In this document: positions 8,597 through 17,111 of the stretch, in pieces
Numbering within the stretch: position 1 is the first letter of the stretch
Layout of the letters: each line of letters begins with the position of its first letter
From: Pseudoxanthomonas indica
GTDB lineage: Bacteria > Pseudomonadota > Gammaproteobacteria > Xanthomonadales > Xanthomonadaceae
DNA length: 64,000 nucleotides
Reading direction: 5' to 3'
Assembly: GCF_900167565.1 (NCBI RefSeq)
Contig: NZ_FUZV01000002.1
Location: 868,001 to 932,000 of the forward strand
Notes under the pieces: model-generated
The model's database searches: none
Told to the model about the DNA's origin: nothing
What the model saw: the letters and a program-made list of their open reading frames with translations, nothing else
Made by a program: the position numbers and the translations under genes

Positions 8597-9404
8597 GCCC
8601 GGCGTAACGCCAGTGCCAGGGTTCGTAGACGATGCCGTGCGGATTGCCGCGCGGGTAACTCATGACGAAACCGGCCGCGCCGGCATGCTCGCTCAGCCAG
8701 GCAAAGGCGGCGGTGCCTTCAAAGGTTTCTTCTGCGGGCGGCTCGCCCGGCGTGCCGATATCCAGCGCGCAGCCGCCATGATGCTCGCTGTAACCCGGTG
8801 CGGCATTGACGGTCAGGATTTGCTCCACCGTCTGCCCACGCGCCAGCTTGCGTTCGAAGATGCCCAGTTGGTAATCGTGGCTGCGGTAGCCGGAGATCGA
8901 CTCCAGCACTACGCCGTCGCGCGCGGCCGCTGCACGCATCGCCAGCCAGGCGCGCGCTGCCGACACTTCCAGCCACAAGGGGCGGCGATAGCGATCGAAA
9001 TCCGCAAACACCAGCGTATCCGGCTCGGCCACCAGATCCAGGCCGGTGCGCTCACCGTAGCTGTCATCCAGGCCCAACGCATGCAGGCGATCTCGCAAGC
9101 CATCCAGCGGCAGGTCGGCGGCGTGCCACTCGGGCACGGCGGCCGCCTCAATCTGTTCCAAGCGATCCATCGCCGCTTCCAGGCCCGGTTCGCGGGGCAG
9201 GGAGGGCAGCAACGGCATCACGCCGCTGTCCAGCACCGCCGCCAGATAGCGGCCGTCGCGCTTGCGGCGCAACACCCAGCGTGCGCGCGACAGGATGCGC
9301 GCGTCGCCATTGCCGCGCGCGCGCAGCAGCCGCGCAGGCCACAGTTCAATGGCGCCGGTGTTGAACAGGGCGGTCTTCAGCGGAACGGGGGGCAGGGCGC
9401 GCAT
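8586..9404 (-). CDS. M15-family D-Ala-D-Ala carboxypeptidase (VanY-like)
   Basis: A 272-residue protein. The carboxy-terminal half carries the M15 zinc peptidase motifs: SGYRSHDYQ, the ligand set in YSEHHGGCALDIGTP (H-x6-D) and EPWHWRY (E-x-W-H). Such enzymes trim the terminal D-alanine of peptidoglycan stems. The first 130 residues are an unfamiliar domain, and I see no clear signal peptide from this start, which is odd for a cell-wall enzyme. It is followed directly by the FAD oxidase gene. Confidence 0.83.
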   Translation of the reverse strand: MRALPPVPLKTALFNTGAIELWPARLLRARGNGDARILSRARWVLRRKRDGRYLAAVLDSGVMPLLPSLPREPGLEAAMDRLEQIEAAAVPEWHAADLPLDGLRDRLHALGLDDSYGERTGLDLVAEPDTLVFADFDRYRRPLWLEVSAARAWLAMRAAAARDGVVLESISGYRSHDYQLGIFERKLARGQTVEQILTVNAAPGYSEHHGGCALDIGTPGEPPAEETFEGTAAFAWLSEHAGAAGFVMSYPRGNPHGIVYEPWHWRYAGHDG

Positions 9405-9413
9405 CGGCGCAGC

Positions 9414-9953
9414 TTAGCGAGCCGGGCGTTGGCCTGCCAGTTCAAGCAACTGATCCAGCAGCTCGCGCGGCTTCTCCGGACTGAGCAGCAGGGTCAGTCC
9501 ATCGCGCAGCGGCAGCACCAGCACGCGCGAGCGATCGGTGACCAGGCAGAACGCCTTGGCCAGGTTGCGCATGCGGTAGTGACCGGCGGAAAAGCCGGGC
9601 AGGGTGAAGCCATTGGTCTTCACCATCGGCCGCAGTTCGGTGTGCTCGTCCAGGCTGACCACGCGCGCGTTGTCCAGGTCGATCGCTTCGACCGGTACCT
9701 GTTTGCGGTACAGGGTCGCGGTGATCTGCAGGTCGCGATTGGACAGCACGATGCGGCGCCTGCGGGCGGCCCAGCTCAGTCCGGCGCCGATCACGATCAG
9801 CAGCGGCAGGGCGAGCAGCAGCCCGTGCGCCGGCGTGGTCTGGGCGGGCATGACCGCCACGCCGATGATCACGCCCGCAGCCAGCAGCATCGGCAACCAC
9901 AGCCCGAGCCAGGCGATGCCGGCCAGCGGTGCGACCGGGATGTCCTTCTGCAT
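9414..9953 (-). CDS. PH-like domain membrane protein
   Basis: A 179-residue protein. Two close membrane helices (about 10-30 and 36-55) are followed by a positive cluster (AARRRRIVLSN) and a bacterial PH-like domain (about 58-150) containing DLQITATLYRKQVPVEAIDL. The start at 9953 has an AGGGGA ribosome site 7 bases upstream; an upstream ATG would add 54 unlikely residues. It lies in the same transcript as the SPFH protein, RHH regulator and DUF4177 gene, which suggests a membrane-associated module of unknown role. Confidence 0.7.
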   Translation of the reverse strand: MQKDIPVAPLAGIAWLGLWLPMLLAAGVIIGVAVMPAQTTPAHGLLLALPLLIVIGAGLSWAARRRRIVLSNRDLQITATLYRKQVPVEAIDLDNARVVSLDEHTELRPMVKTNGFTLPGFSAGHYRMRNLAKAFCLVTDRSRVLVLPLRDGLTLLLSPEKPRELLDQLLELAGQRPAR

Positions 9954-9985
9954 GTCAGTTCCCCTTGGGTGAGCACGCCATGCCA

Positions 9986-10164
9986 TCAGGCCTGGCGTTT
10001 GAAGATCAACGTCAGCCCGTAATAGGCGGCGGGCACCACGGTGTTGACCAGTTCCCAGCCCTGCGAGCCCTGGCGGTTCATTCTTCCTGCAGGGCCTTGG
10101 GATCCAGTCCGCCAAAGGTCTTCAGCTTGAACTCGACCACCTGGTAATTCCAGCGCGTACTCAT
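9986..10164 (-). pseudogene. DUF4177 protein, split by a one-base deletion
   Basis: The first 28 codons (MSTRWNYQVVEFKLKTF...LDPKALQEE) stop at 10078. In the next frame the family's conserved second half continues without a break: NRQGSQGWELVNTV then AAYYGLTLIFKRQA, ending at 9986. Adding one base (GAA-GAA-CTG-AAC instead of GAAGAATGAAC) restores a single 59-residue DUF4177 protein. The lesion also creates an ATG at 10081 overlapping the TGA as ATGA, so re-initiation could make the second half as a 31-residue peptide. The cause may be a real mutation or a sequencing error. Confidence 0.85.
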
Positions 10165-10186
10165 GGCGTGCTCCCGGTCTTGAAGC

Positions 10187-10369
10187 TCAGGGTGTTTCTT
10201 CGTCGGAGGCGGCGTCCTGCCTGGGCAGGCGCCCCGCCTTGCGCAGGGCGTCGCGCAACACGTACTCAATCTGCGCGTTGAGCGAACGCAGTTCGTCGTC
10301 GGCCCAACGCTGCACGGCGCTCAGTACATCGGCGTTGATGCGCAGCGGGTAGGCTTTCTTCTCGGCCAC
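10187..10369 (-). CDS. Arc-type ribbon-helix-helix DNA-binding protein
   Basis: A 60-residue protein starting at GTG 10369. The sequence [20 protein letters not shown] gives the beta-strand and first helix, and [20 protein letters not shown] the second, matching Arc/MetJ-like ribbon-helix-helix regulators that bind DNA as paired dimers. It lies 19 bases after the SPFH gene and 22 bases before the DUF4177 gene in the same transcript, so it may regulate this operon. A direct repeat upstream of the SPFH gene is a candidate operator. Confidence 0.8.
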   Translation of the reverse strand: MAEKKAYPLRINADVLSAVQRWADDELRSLNAQIEYVLRDALRKAGRLPRQDAASDEETP

Positions 10370-10388
10370 GATCCGGTTCCGTGCGGAC

Positions 10389-11270
<882 letters not shown>

Positions 11271-11297
11271 GGGTCGATCCTCTGGGTTCGAGGGAAC

Positions 11298-11316
11298 GAT
11301 ATCAGATTGATATCAG
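11298..11316 (-). promoter_or_regulatory. Helical-phase direct repeat upstream of the SPFH operon
   Basis: GATATCAG occurs at 11298-11305 and again at 11309-11316, an 11-base period, about one helical turn. This lies 28 bases upstream of the SPFH start codon. Tandem half-sites on one face of DNA are what Arc/MetJ-type proteins bind, and such a protein is encoded by the next gene of the operon. The operator role is inferred. Confidence 0.5.
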
Positions 11317-11462
11317 GTTGCAACAGCCGGTTGTCGGGTCAGCCCGCCCGCCAGGCCCGCCCGGGCACCGCTGGATTCCCCCACGGGCCCGACCGCCCCG
11401 GCCGAGCCGGCAAAGGGACCGGCTAGAATTTCGTCCTTACTTGCTGACGGCCCTTGCCCCCC

Positions 11463-12647
11463 ATGACCACGATTGGAACCCCGCTCACCGCCCATGCCAC
11501 CCGCGTCCTGCTGCTCGGCTCGGGCGAACTGGGCAAGGAAGTGGCGATTGAGCTGCAGCGGCTGGGGGTGGAGGTGATCGCGGCGGATCGCTATGCCGAT
11601 GCGCCGGCGATGCAGGTGGCGCATCGTTCGCATGTGCTGGACATGCTCGACCCGGCGGCGGTGCGTGCGTTGATCGCGCAGGAGCAGCCACACCTGATCG
11701 TGCCGGAGATCGAGGCCATCCATACCGAGACCCTGGTGGCGCTGGAAAGCGAAGGCGTGGCGCGGGTCATTCCGACCGCGCGCGCGGCGCGCCTGACCAT
11801 GGATCGCGAAGGCATCCGCCGGCTGGCCGCAGAGACGCTGAAGCTGCCCACCTCGCCCTATCGTTTTGTCGACAGCGAAGCCGAATATCGCCAGGCCGTG
11901 GCGGAGATAGGCCTGCCGTGCGTGGTCAAGCCGGTGATGTCATCGTCGGGCAAGGGCCAGAGCACCTTGCGCAGCGAGGCCGACATCGGGCCGGCGTGGG
12001 AGTACGCGCAGACCGGCGGCCGTGCCGGCGCGGGTCGCTGCATCGTCGAAGGCTTCATCGATTTCGACTACGAGATCACCCTGCTGACCGTGCGCCATGC
12101 CAATGGCACCTCGTTCTGCGAGCCGATTGGTCATTGGCAGAAGGACGGCGACTATCGCGAAAGCTGGCAGCCGCAGCCGATGACGGACCTGGCCCTGCAA
12201 CGCGCGCAGGACATTGCCGGCGCGGTCACCGATGACCTCGGTGGCTGGGGGCTGTTCGGCGTGGAGTTGTTCGTCAAGGGCGACGAGGTGTGGTTCAGCG
12301 AAGTCTCGCCACGCCCGCACGATACCGGCCTGGTCACGCTGGTCTCGCAGGATCTGAGCGAGTTCGCGCTGCATGCGCGCGCGATTCTCGGCCTGCCGAT
12401 TCCGGTGATCCGCTCGCAGGGGCCATCGGCCTCGTGCGCGGTACTGGCGCATGGCCATGGCGTGCCGGTGTTCTCGCAGGTGGATGCGGCGCTGACCGCA
12501 CCGGATACGGCGCTGCGCCTGTTCGGCAAGCCGCGGGTCGAAGGCCATCGCCGCGTCGCGGTGACGCTGGCACGCGCCGCCGATATCGAAGGCGCGCGTG
12601 CCATCGCCCGTGACGCCGCCGAAGCCCTGCAGATCGCACTCAAATAA
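11463..12647 (+). CDS. purT: Formate-dependent GAR transformylase PurT
   Basis: A 394-residue ATP-grasp enzyme of purine synthesis that makes formyl-GAR from GAR, formate and ATP. Diagnostic stretches run throughout: [20 protein letters not shown] (nucleotide fold), [32 protein letters not shown] (ATP-grasp loop), [16 protein letters not shown] and [23 protein letters not shown] metal-site residues near 285-305. The ATG at 11463 gives the normal MTTIGTPL beginning; a TTG three codons earlier is unlikely. The small gene at 12658 follows by 10 bases. Confidence 0.97.
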   Translation: MTTIGTPLTAHATRVLLLGSGELGKEVAIELQRLGVEVIAADRYADAPAMQVAHRSHVLDMLDPAAVRALIAQEQPHLIVPEIEAIHTETLVALESEGVARVIPTARAARLTMDREGIRRLAAETLKLPTSPYRFVDSEAEYRQAVAEIGLPCVVKPVMSSSGKGQSTLRSEADIGPAWEYAQTGGRAGAGRCIVEGFIDFDYEITLLTVRHANGTSFCEPIGHWQKDGDYRESWQPQPMTDLALQRAQDIAGAVTDDLGGWGLFGVELFVKGDEVWFSEVSPRPHDTGLVTLVSQDLSEFALHARAILGLPIPVIRSQGPSASCAVLAHGHGVPVFSQVDAALTAPDTALRLFGKPRVEGHRRVAVTLARAADIEGARAIARDAAEALQIALK

Positions 12648-12657
12648 GGACACCGCC

Positions 12658-12951
12658 ATGAACGGCAACGAAGGTTATGCGGTGTTCTTCTTCCCGGAAG
12701 CGCTCAACGCGCTCGGCGAGATAATCAAACCCTACCTGGTGCAGGCCGAAGGCAAGGAGCCGCACATCCTCTGCCGCGAAATCGACACCGCCGGCGCCTT
12801 GATCGAGATGACCCTGGAAGGCCTGGCGCCCGACGGCAAGACTGTACAGATTGAACTGATGGTGCCCGGCAGCATGGTCAAGATGATTGTCTCGGCGCGC
12901 AGCGACGGCAATATCGGCTTCAGTCCGCGCACCACGGTGCTGGGCGGGTAA
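12658..12951 (+). CDS. Conserved hypothetical protein downstream of purT
   Basis: A 97-residue acidic protein of unknown function. It begins MNGNEGYAVFFFPEALNALG and ends with a beta-rich segment (TVQIELMVPGSMVKMIVSAR then IGFSPRTTVLGG). There is no signal peptide or membrane helix. It begins 10 bases after purT, has codon use typical of the window, and is probably co-transcribed with purT. I do not recognise a domain. Confidence 0.7.
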   Translation: MNGNEGYAVFFFPEALNALGEIIKPYLVQAEGKEPHILCREIDTAGALIEMTLEGLAPDGKTVQIELMVPGSMVKMIVSARSDGNIGFSPRTTVLGG

Positions 12952-12952
12952 G

Positions 12953-13005
12953 ACGACAGGCGCGTCCACGACAGGCGCGTCGATGCGCCGCGTCCGACGA
13001 CGCGG
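12953..13005. repeat. Tandem 14-base repeat and hairpin between convergent genes
   Basis: ACGACAGGCGCGTC occurs at 12953-12966 and 12968-12981, followed by a 7-base perfect hairpin (CCGCGTC, loop CGAC, GACGCGG) at 12988-13005. It fills the gap between the convergent stops of the purT partner and the EEP lipoprotein gene, and may act as a shared transcript end although no T-run is present. Confidence 0.45.
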
Positions 13006-13011
13006 CCCGGC

Positions 13012-14220
13012 TCAGGGCTGCAGATCCACCCACACCAGATGATGATCGCTGCCGTCGGCGATGGCGGCGTCGGGGTCGCTCTTCTTCGGCCAGAACACGC
13101 CATTGCCGATCAGCGCGAAGCCGGTGGAGGGCAGCACGTAGTCCAGGCGCATGGCGCCGTTGCGCGGGCCGAAGTCGCCGGTGACATGCGCGGGCGCGCC
13201 GCGATGCTCGATGCCGGCAGCGGCGTAGGTGGTCGCCGTTTCCTCGCCGCCTTCGCTGCGCGGCGTCGCCTGGCGCAGCACGCGCGGGTGTTCCAGCAGT
13301 TCCAGGATGGCGTCGTGGTGGCCGTCGCCGTCGACGGGGTCGTTGTTCAAATCGCCGGCAATCACGAAACGCTCGCCTGCGGCCAGCCCCCCGCACACGC
13401 CTTGGTCATCGCAGATCCACGCCGCCTTGTCTGCGCTCAGGTAGTCATGCCACAAACGGATTTCGTCATGGTTGCGCGCGCCATTGCGATCTTCCGGACC
13501 ATCGAACACCGGCGGCGTGGGGTGCGAGACCAGGAAATGCACCGTCGTACCCGCGATCTGCACGGGTACATCCCAGTGCGACTTGGATGACAGCCGCAAC
13601 TGCGACCACACCTCATCGCGGTACCAGGACTTGCCGGTGGCCGGATCCATCGGCCGCTTCGCACCCGGCATCTGGCTCCATCGCAGCAACTGGAACGTGC
13701 GCACCTGCGTCGCATCGATGGGGAAGCGCGACAGCACCAGCATGCCGTATTGACCCGGATGCAGACCGTAGCCCCAGGCATCGTTGCCGCGTGCGCGGCC
13801 GTCACCGCCGGCGACGCCGTTGTTGTCCAGATCCAGGCCGCTGGGCACACCGGTGTTGACCGGCGCCAGGTAGCGATAGGGATACGTCAGTGCTTCGCCG
13901 CCGCCCGGCTGCGCCACCGCCAGATAGCGCTGCTGGAACAGATCCGCGGCGCGATGGGCATCGTCGTAATCGAACTCGTTGAGCAGCACCAGATCCGGCC
14001 GCACCTTCTGCAGCACCGCGGCGATCTTGCGCGCGTGCGCGCTGTCGCCTGCCAGCTCGGCGATGAGGCCACCAGCGTCGTCCGAGTACAGCGAGGTGTT
14101 GTAGGTAGCCACGCGCACGGTCTGCGCGGAGGAAGATTCGGTCACGGGTGCGCTCACGCAGGCAGTCAACACGGCGGTGGGGAGCAGCAGGGCCAGCCAG
14201 GGCAGGAGGATTCGGCGCAT
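13012..14220 (-). CDS. Endonuclease/exonuclease/phosphatase family lipoprotein
   Basis: A 402-residue protein with a lipoprotein signal ending AVLTAC (Cys at about 21), so it is placed in the periplasm or outer membrane. The EEP fold is marked by RVATYNTSLY, LVLLNEFDYDD (metal Glu), FLVSHPTPP, VIAGDLNNDPVDGDG and the catalytic ADGSDHHLVW near the end. Such exported enzymes are metal-dependent phosphodiesterases or phosphatases; the substrate is unknown. The start at 14220 directly precedes the signal peptide; an ATG at 14244 is possible. It lies 41 bases after bpt. Confidence 0.85.
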   Translation of the reverse strand: MRRILLPWLALLLPTAVLTACVSAPVTESSSAQTVRVATYNTSLYSDDAGGLIAELAGDSAHARKIAAVLQKVRPDLVLLNEFDYDDAHRAADLFQQRYLAVAQPGGGEALTYPYRYLAPVNTGVPSGLDLDNNGVAGGDGRARGNDAWGYGLHPGQYGMLVLSRFPIDATQVRTFQLLRWSQMPGAKRPMDPATGKSWYRDEVWSQLRLSSKSHWDVPVQIAGTTVHFLVSHPTPPVFDGPEDRNGARNHDEIRLWHDYLSADKAAWICDDQGVCGGLAAGERFVIAGDLNNDPVDGDGHHDAILELLEHPRVLRQATPRSEGGEETATTYAAAGIEHRGAPAHVTGDFGPRNGAMRLDYVLPSTGFALIGNGVFWPKKSDPDAAIADGSDHHLVWVDLQP

Positions 14221-14261
14221 CGGCAAATTCTCGCACGCCCGCATGACTGCCGTGCGACGCA

Positions 14262-14987
14262 CTACATCCGTGCCGGCACCCATTGGCGGCCATTGAACTG
14301 TTCCAGCGGGCGGAAGCGTCGCTTGTAATCCATCTTGCGGTGGCCGTCGATCCAGTAGCCCAGGTAGATATGGCTCAAGCCGTCGCGACGCGCCCATTCG
14401 ATCTGCCGCAGGATCGCCAGCGTGCCCAGGCCGCGCTCGACCAGCGCCGGATCGTAGAACGTGTACACGGCCGACAAGGCCTGCGGCAGCAGATCCGTCA
14501 CCGCCACCGCCAGCAGCCGGCCTTCTTCGCGCAGTTCGACGAAGCGGCCGCGCGCCCAACTGCCAATCAGGAACTGATCAAACTCGATGGCGCCGTGATC
14601 ATCCATGCCGCCCAGTGGGTGGCGCGCGCTCAGGTAACGCCGGTACAAGGCCAGGTGTTCTTCGCTACGCACCGCGGCCACGATGCGCGTGTCGACATGC
14701 GCATTGCGCTGCGCACATCGGCGCTGGCTGCGATCCGGCTGGAAGCTCGCCACCGGAATCCGCACCGCCACGCAGGCCTGGCAGCCCAGGCAGTGCGGCC
14801 GATAGACGATGTCGCCGGAGCGGCGGAAGCCCCAGCTCAGCGCGGTGGGATAGAACGAAGGCAGCCGCGCGTCGCGCGGATCCAGCACCAGATCGCGCGC
14901 ATTCCGCTCCGGCCAGTAACCGCACGGATGCTCGCCGGTATGGAACAGGCGCAGGTCGTCGGCCGGCACGGGGCTGTCATTGCCCAT
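14262..14987 (-). CDS. bpt: Aspartate/glutamate leucyltransferase Bpt
   Basis: A 241-residue transferase of the bacterial N-end rule. It moves leucine from Leu-tRNA to proteins with amino-terminal Asp or Glu, marking them for ClpAP. Family marks are [38 protein letters not shown] (cysteine cluster), [28 protein letters not shown] and [19 protein letters not shown] chose the ATG at 14987 because GGGAG lies 8 bases upstream; a GTG/ATG pair at 15008/15005 would add seven residues. Confidence 0.94.
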   Translation of the reverse strand: MGNDSPVPADDLRLFHTGEHPCGYWPERNARDLVLDPRDARLPSFYPTALSWGFRRSGDIVYRPHCLGCQACVAVRIPVASFQPDRSQRRCAQRNAHVDTRIVAAVRSEEHLALYRRYLSARHPLGGMDDHGAIEFDQFLIGSWARGRFVELREEGRLLAVAVTDLLPQALSAVYTFYDPALVERGLGTLAILRQIEWARRDGLSHIYLGYWIDGHRKMDYKRRFRPLEQFNGRQWVPARM

Positions 14988-15203
14988 CGCCTGGCTCCCG
15001 CCCATCACGTGCGCATAGGTAACTCATGTACCGAGCATACTGCGCGGCGCGTGTTCGTGCGTACGGCCCGCCCGGGCAGGGCGCGCCGGTGGCGCTGCTG
15101 CCGGCTGTTGCCTGAACGCGCGCGGCTACGGGTCAACCGCTGCCGGTCGCGGACGTTTTCCCTGGCAGTGGCGCAACCGCGCCGCCTGCACCGGAGACAA
15201 CAC

Positions 15204-15812
15204 ATGAACCGCAACAAGACCTTGCTGACGCTGACCATCCTGGCGGCCCTGGGCGCGGGCTCGGCCTTCGCCGCCACCCAGTCGTCGGCGGACCCGGACA
15301 CCCGCCCCGCGCGTGCCTCTCTGGACGTCAATGGCGACGGCGTGATTGATCGCACCGAAGCGGCCGCGCATCCGCGTCTGGCCGAGCATTTCGACACGCT
15401 GGACAAGAACAAGGACGGCAAGCTCAATGCCAACGAGCGTCCGCAGCACAAGGGCGGCCGCCATGGTCGCGGACCGCGCGGCGAAGGCATGGCCCGCTTC
15501 AGGCAGCTGGACAAGGACGGCGATGGCCGCATCAGCCAGGCCGAAGCCGCCGCCGAGCCGAAGTTCCAGCAGCGCTTCGCCGACATGGACGCGAACAAGG
15601 ACGGCTTTGTCGATCGCGCCGATCGCGAGCTGCGCGGCAAGCAGCGCCGTGACCAATGGTTCGCGCAGGCCGACACCGACAAGGACGGCAAGCTGAGCCG
15701 CGCCGAGTACGACCAGGCCGCAGCGAAGCGTGGCGAGGATTTCCGCCGCAAGTTCGATGCCCGCGGCGATGGCAAGCGCGCGACCGACGTGAAGCCGCAG
15801 ACCCAGCAGTAA
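15204..15812 (+). CDS. Secreted EF-hand calcium-binding protein
   Basis: A 202-residue protein with a cleavable signal peptide (cut after AFA, about residue 23). Five EF-hand loops can be read: DVNGDGVIDRTE, DKNKDGKLNANE, DKDGDGRISQAE, DANKDGFVDRAD and DTDKDGKLSRAE. The protein is otherwise charged and low in complexity, so it is probably a periplasmic calcium buffer or sensor. It is a single gene with its own terminator, facing away from bpt. The length and repeat arrangement are common in Xanthomonadaceae. Confidence 0.88.
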   Translation: MNRNKTLLTLTILAALGAGSAFAATQSSADPDTRPARASLDVNGDGVIDRTEAAAHPRLAEHFDTLDKNKDGKLNANERPQHKGGRHGRGPRGEGMARFRQLDKDGDGRISQAEAAAEPKFQQRFADMDANKDGFVDRADRELRGKQRRDQWFAQADTDKDGKLSRAEYDQAAAKRGEDFRRKFDARGDGKRATDVKPQTQQ

Positions 15813-15864
15813 GCCGCAAGCCCGTAGTGAAGTAATCCTGTCGTGGACCTCTCAAGGTCCCTTG

Positions 15865-15900
15865 TCCCTCCTTCGATGTTTCGGAGGAGGGATTTTTTTT
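15865..15900 (+). terminator. Intrinsic terminator of the EF-hand gene
   Basis: TCCCTCC pairs with GGAGGGA and is followed directly by eight Ts. The T-run ends exactly at the last base before the convergent sigma-factor stop codon, so the two transcripts meet here. Confidence 0.9.
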
Positions 15901-17046
15901 TCAGAACACCAGGCGACCGCTGAGAATCAGCCCGACCACCAGGCCGATCGTGGCCAGCACCATGCCCAGCACCAGGCCAATCCGGCTGCGGATGCGTTGG
16001 CGACGCAACAGCGCGGCGGTGCCGACGGGATCGCGCAGCATGTCGCGCGCGCGGCGACGCGCCAGGATCCGCGGCAGCCACTGGCCACAGGTCAGGCTGA
16101 TACCCAGCATGTAGGCCAAGGTCACCGCCAGGTGCGGCTGCCAGCCCGGTACGCGCGCCAGATAGCTGATGCCCACCACGAAGGCCAGGATCAACAGCGT
16201 GTTGGTCGCGCCGTACTTGAGCAGTGATTGGCGCTCCTGCTCGTCGAGCGGATCCCGCAGGTACTTGCGGATGCCGTACCAGACCGAGCCGACGCCGGCG
16301 ATCACGCCAAAGGCGATCGCGCCGAACGAGGCGCCCATCACCTTCAGCAGGCCCTTGCCGGCAATGGCGGTGCCGGTGCTCAGCACCGCCGCCGCTGCGG
16401 TCGGCGGCGCAGCCATCGCCAGCGCGCCGATCACCACCGAGGCAAACGCCGCGCCCGGCGCGCTGCTGCGGGCGAAATCGCTGAAGTGCTTCATCAATTC
16501 GTCGCGCACCGTGCCGCGTGCGCGTGACAGGCGCTTGCGCACCGCCGCGTCGGTCAGGCCGAGCAACTGCGCCACCTGCTGCGAGCTCTGGCTTTCGCGA
16601 TAGAACAACAGCAACAGTTCGCGGCTGTCTTCGGGCAGGGCGGAGATGATGTCCGCCGCCACCTGCTCCTGTTCGGTGCGCAACAACAATTCCGCCGGCG
16701 TCGGCGCGCTGTCGGCGGCCAGGCTGATCGCCACTTCCGCGCTTTCGCCGGACAGCGGCCGGTACTGCGCGGCGCGCAGATGATCGCGGGCCAGGTTGCG
16801 GGTGATCTGGCGCAGCCAGGGCAGCAGGCTGTCGGGGTTCTTCAGGCTGCCCAGGTGCTTCCAGGCTTTCAGGAAGGCTTCCTGGGCGATGTCCTCGCTG
16901 GCCTGCACGTCGCGGGTGATCGCCAAAGCGATGGCGGTGATCGCGTTCTGGCAGGCCAGCACGATGCGGCCATAGGCGTCGCGGTCACCGCGCTGGGCGG
17001 CGGGAAATTCCTGGCGCAGGGTCAGTTCGAGGGTGGCGGCGGTCAT
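15901..17046 (-). CDS. ECF sigma factor fused to a C-terminal membrane domain (copy 1)
   Basis: A 381-residue protein. The first half is an ECF sigma-70: region 2 (about 20-90, DVQASEDIAQEAFLKAW and LLPWLRQITRNLARDHLR) and region 4 (about 130-185, ALPEDSRELLLLFYRESQSS and AVRKRLSRARGTVRDELMKH). The second half has at least four hydrophobic segments (about 200-220, 235-255, 285-303, 352-376), so the sigma factor should be membrane-tethered. No separate anti-sigma gene is present. It lies 65 bases after its paralogue (17112-18359) and has its own GTCACA/CGTC promoter-like element and a GGGAG ribosome site. Confidence 0.87.
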   Translation of the reverse strand: MTAATLELTLRQEFPAAQRGDRDAYGRIVLACQNAITAIALAITRDVQASEDIAQEAFLKAWKHLGSLKNPDSLLPWLRQITRNLARDHLRAAQYRPLSGESAEVAISLAADSAPTPAELLLRTEQEQVAADIISALPEDSRELLLLFYRESQSSQQVAQLLGLTDAAVRKRLSRARGTVRDELMKHFSDFARSSAPGAAFASVVIGALAMAAPPTAAAAVLSTGTAIAGKGLLKVMGASFGAIAFGVIAGVGSVWYGIRKYLRDPLDEQERQSLLKYGATNTLLILAFVVGISYLARVPGWQPHLAVTLAYMLGISLTCGQWLPRILARRRARDMLRDPVGTAALLRRQRIRSRIGLVLGMVLATIGLVVGLILSGRLVF

Positions 17047-17080
17047 GGCGTCGTGTTCTCCCGGTGGCTATGGAAACACA

Positions 17081-17106
17081 GACGCGCGGGCAGGGGCCAT
17101 GTGACA
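17081..17106 (-). promoter_or_regulatory. ECF-type promoter of sigma gene copy 1
   Basis: On the minus strand, TGTCACA (17106-17100) is followed after 15 bases by CGTC (17084-17081), 35 bases upstream of the start codon. The -35 element begins just after the stop codon of the upstream sigma gene. The pair resembles the TGTCACA/CGTC promoters known for ECF41-type sigma factors, and the same element with identical spacing precedes the paralogue. Autoregulation is inferred. Confidence 0.65.
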
Positions 17107-17111
17107 GGCGC

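Noticed and set aside
9986..10164. Programmed ribosomal frameshift in DUF4177
   Set aside because: No slippery heptamer or downstream structure typical of programmed shifting is seen at the junction; a one-base deletion or sequence error explains it more simply.
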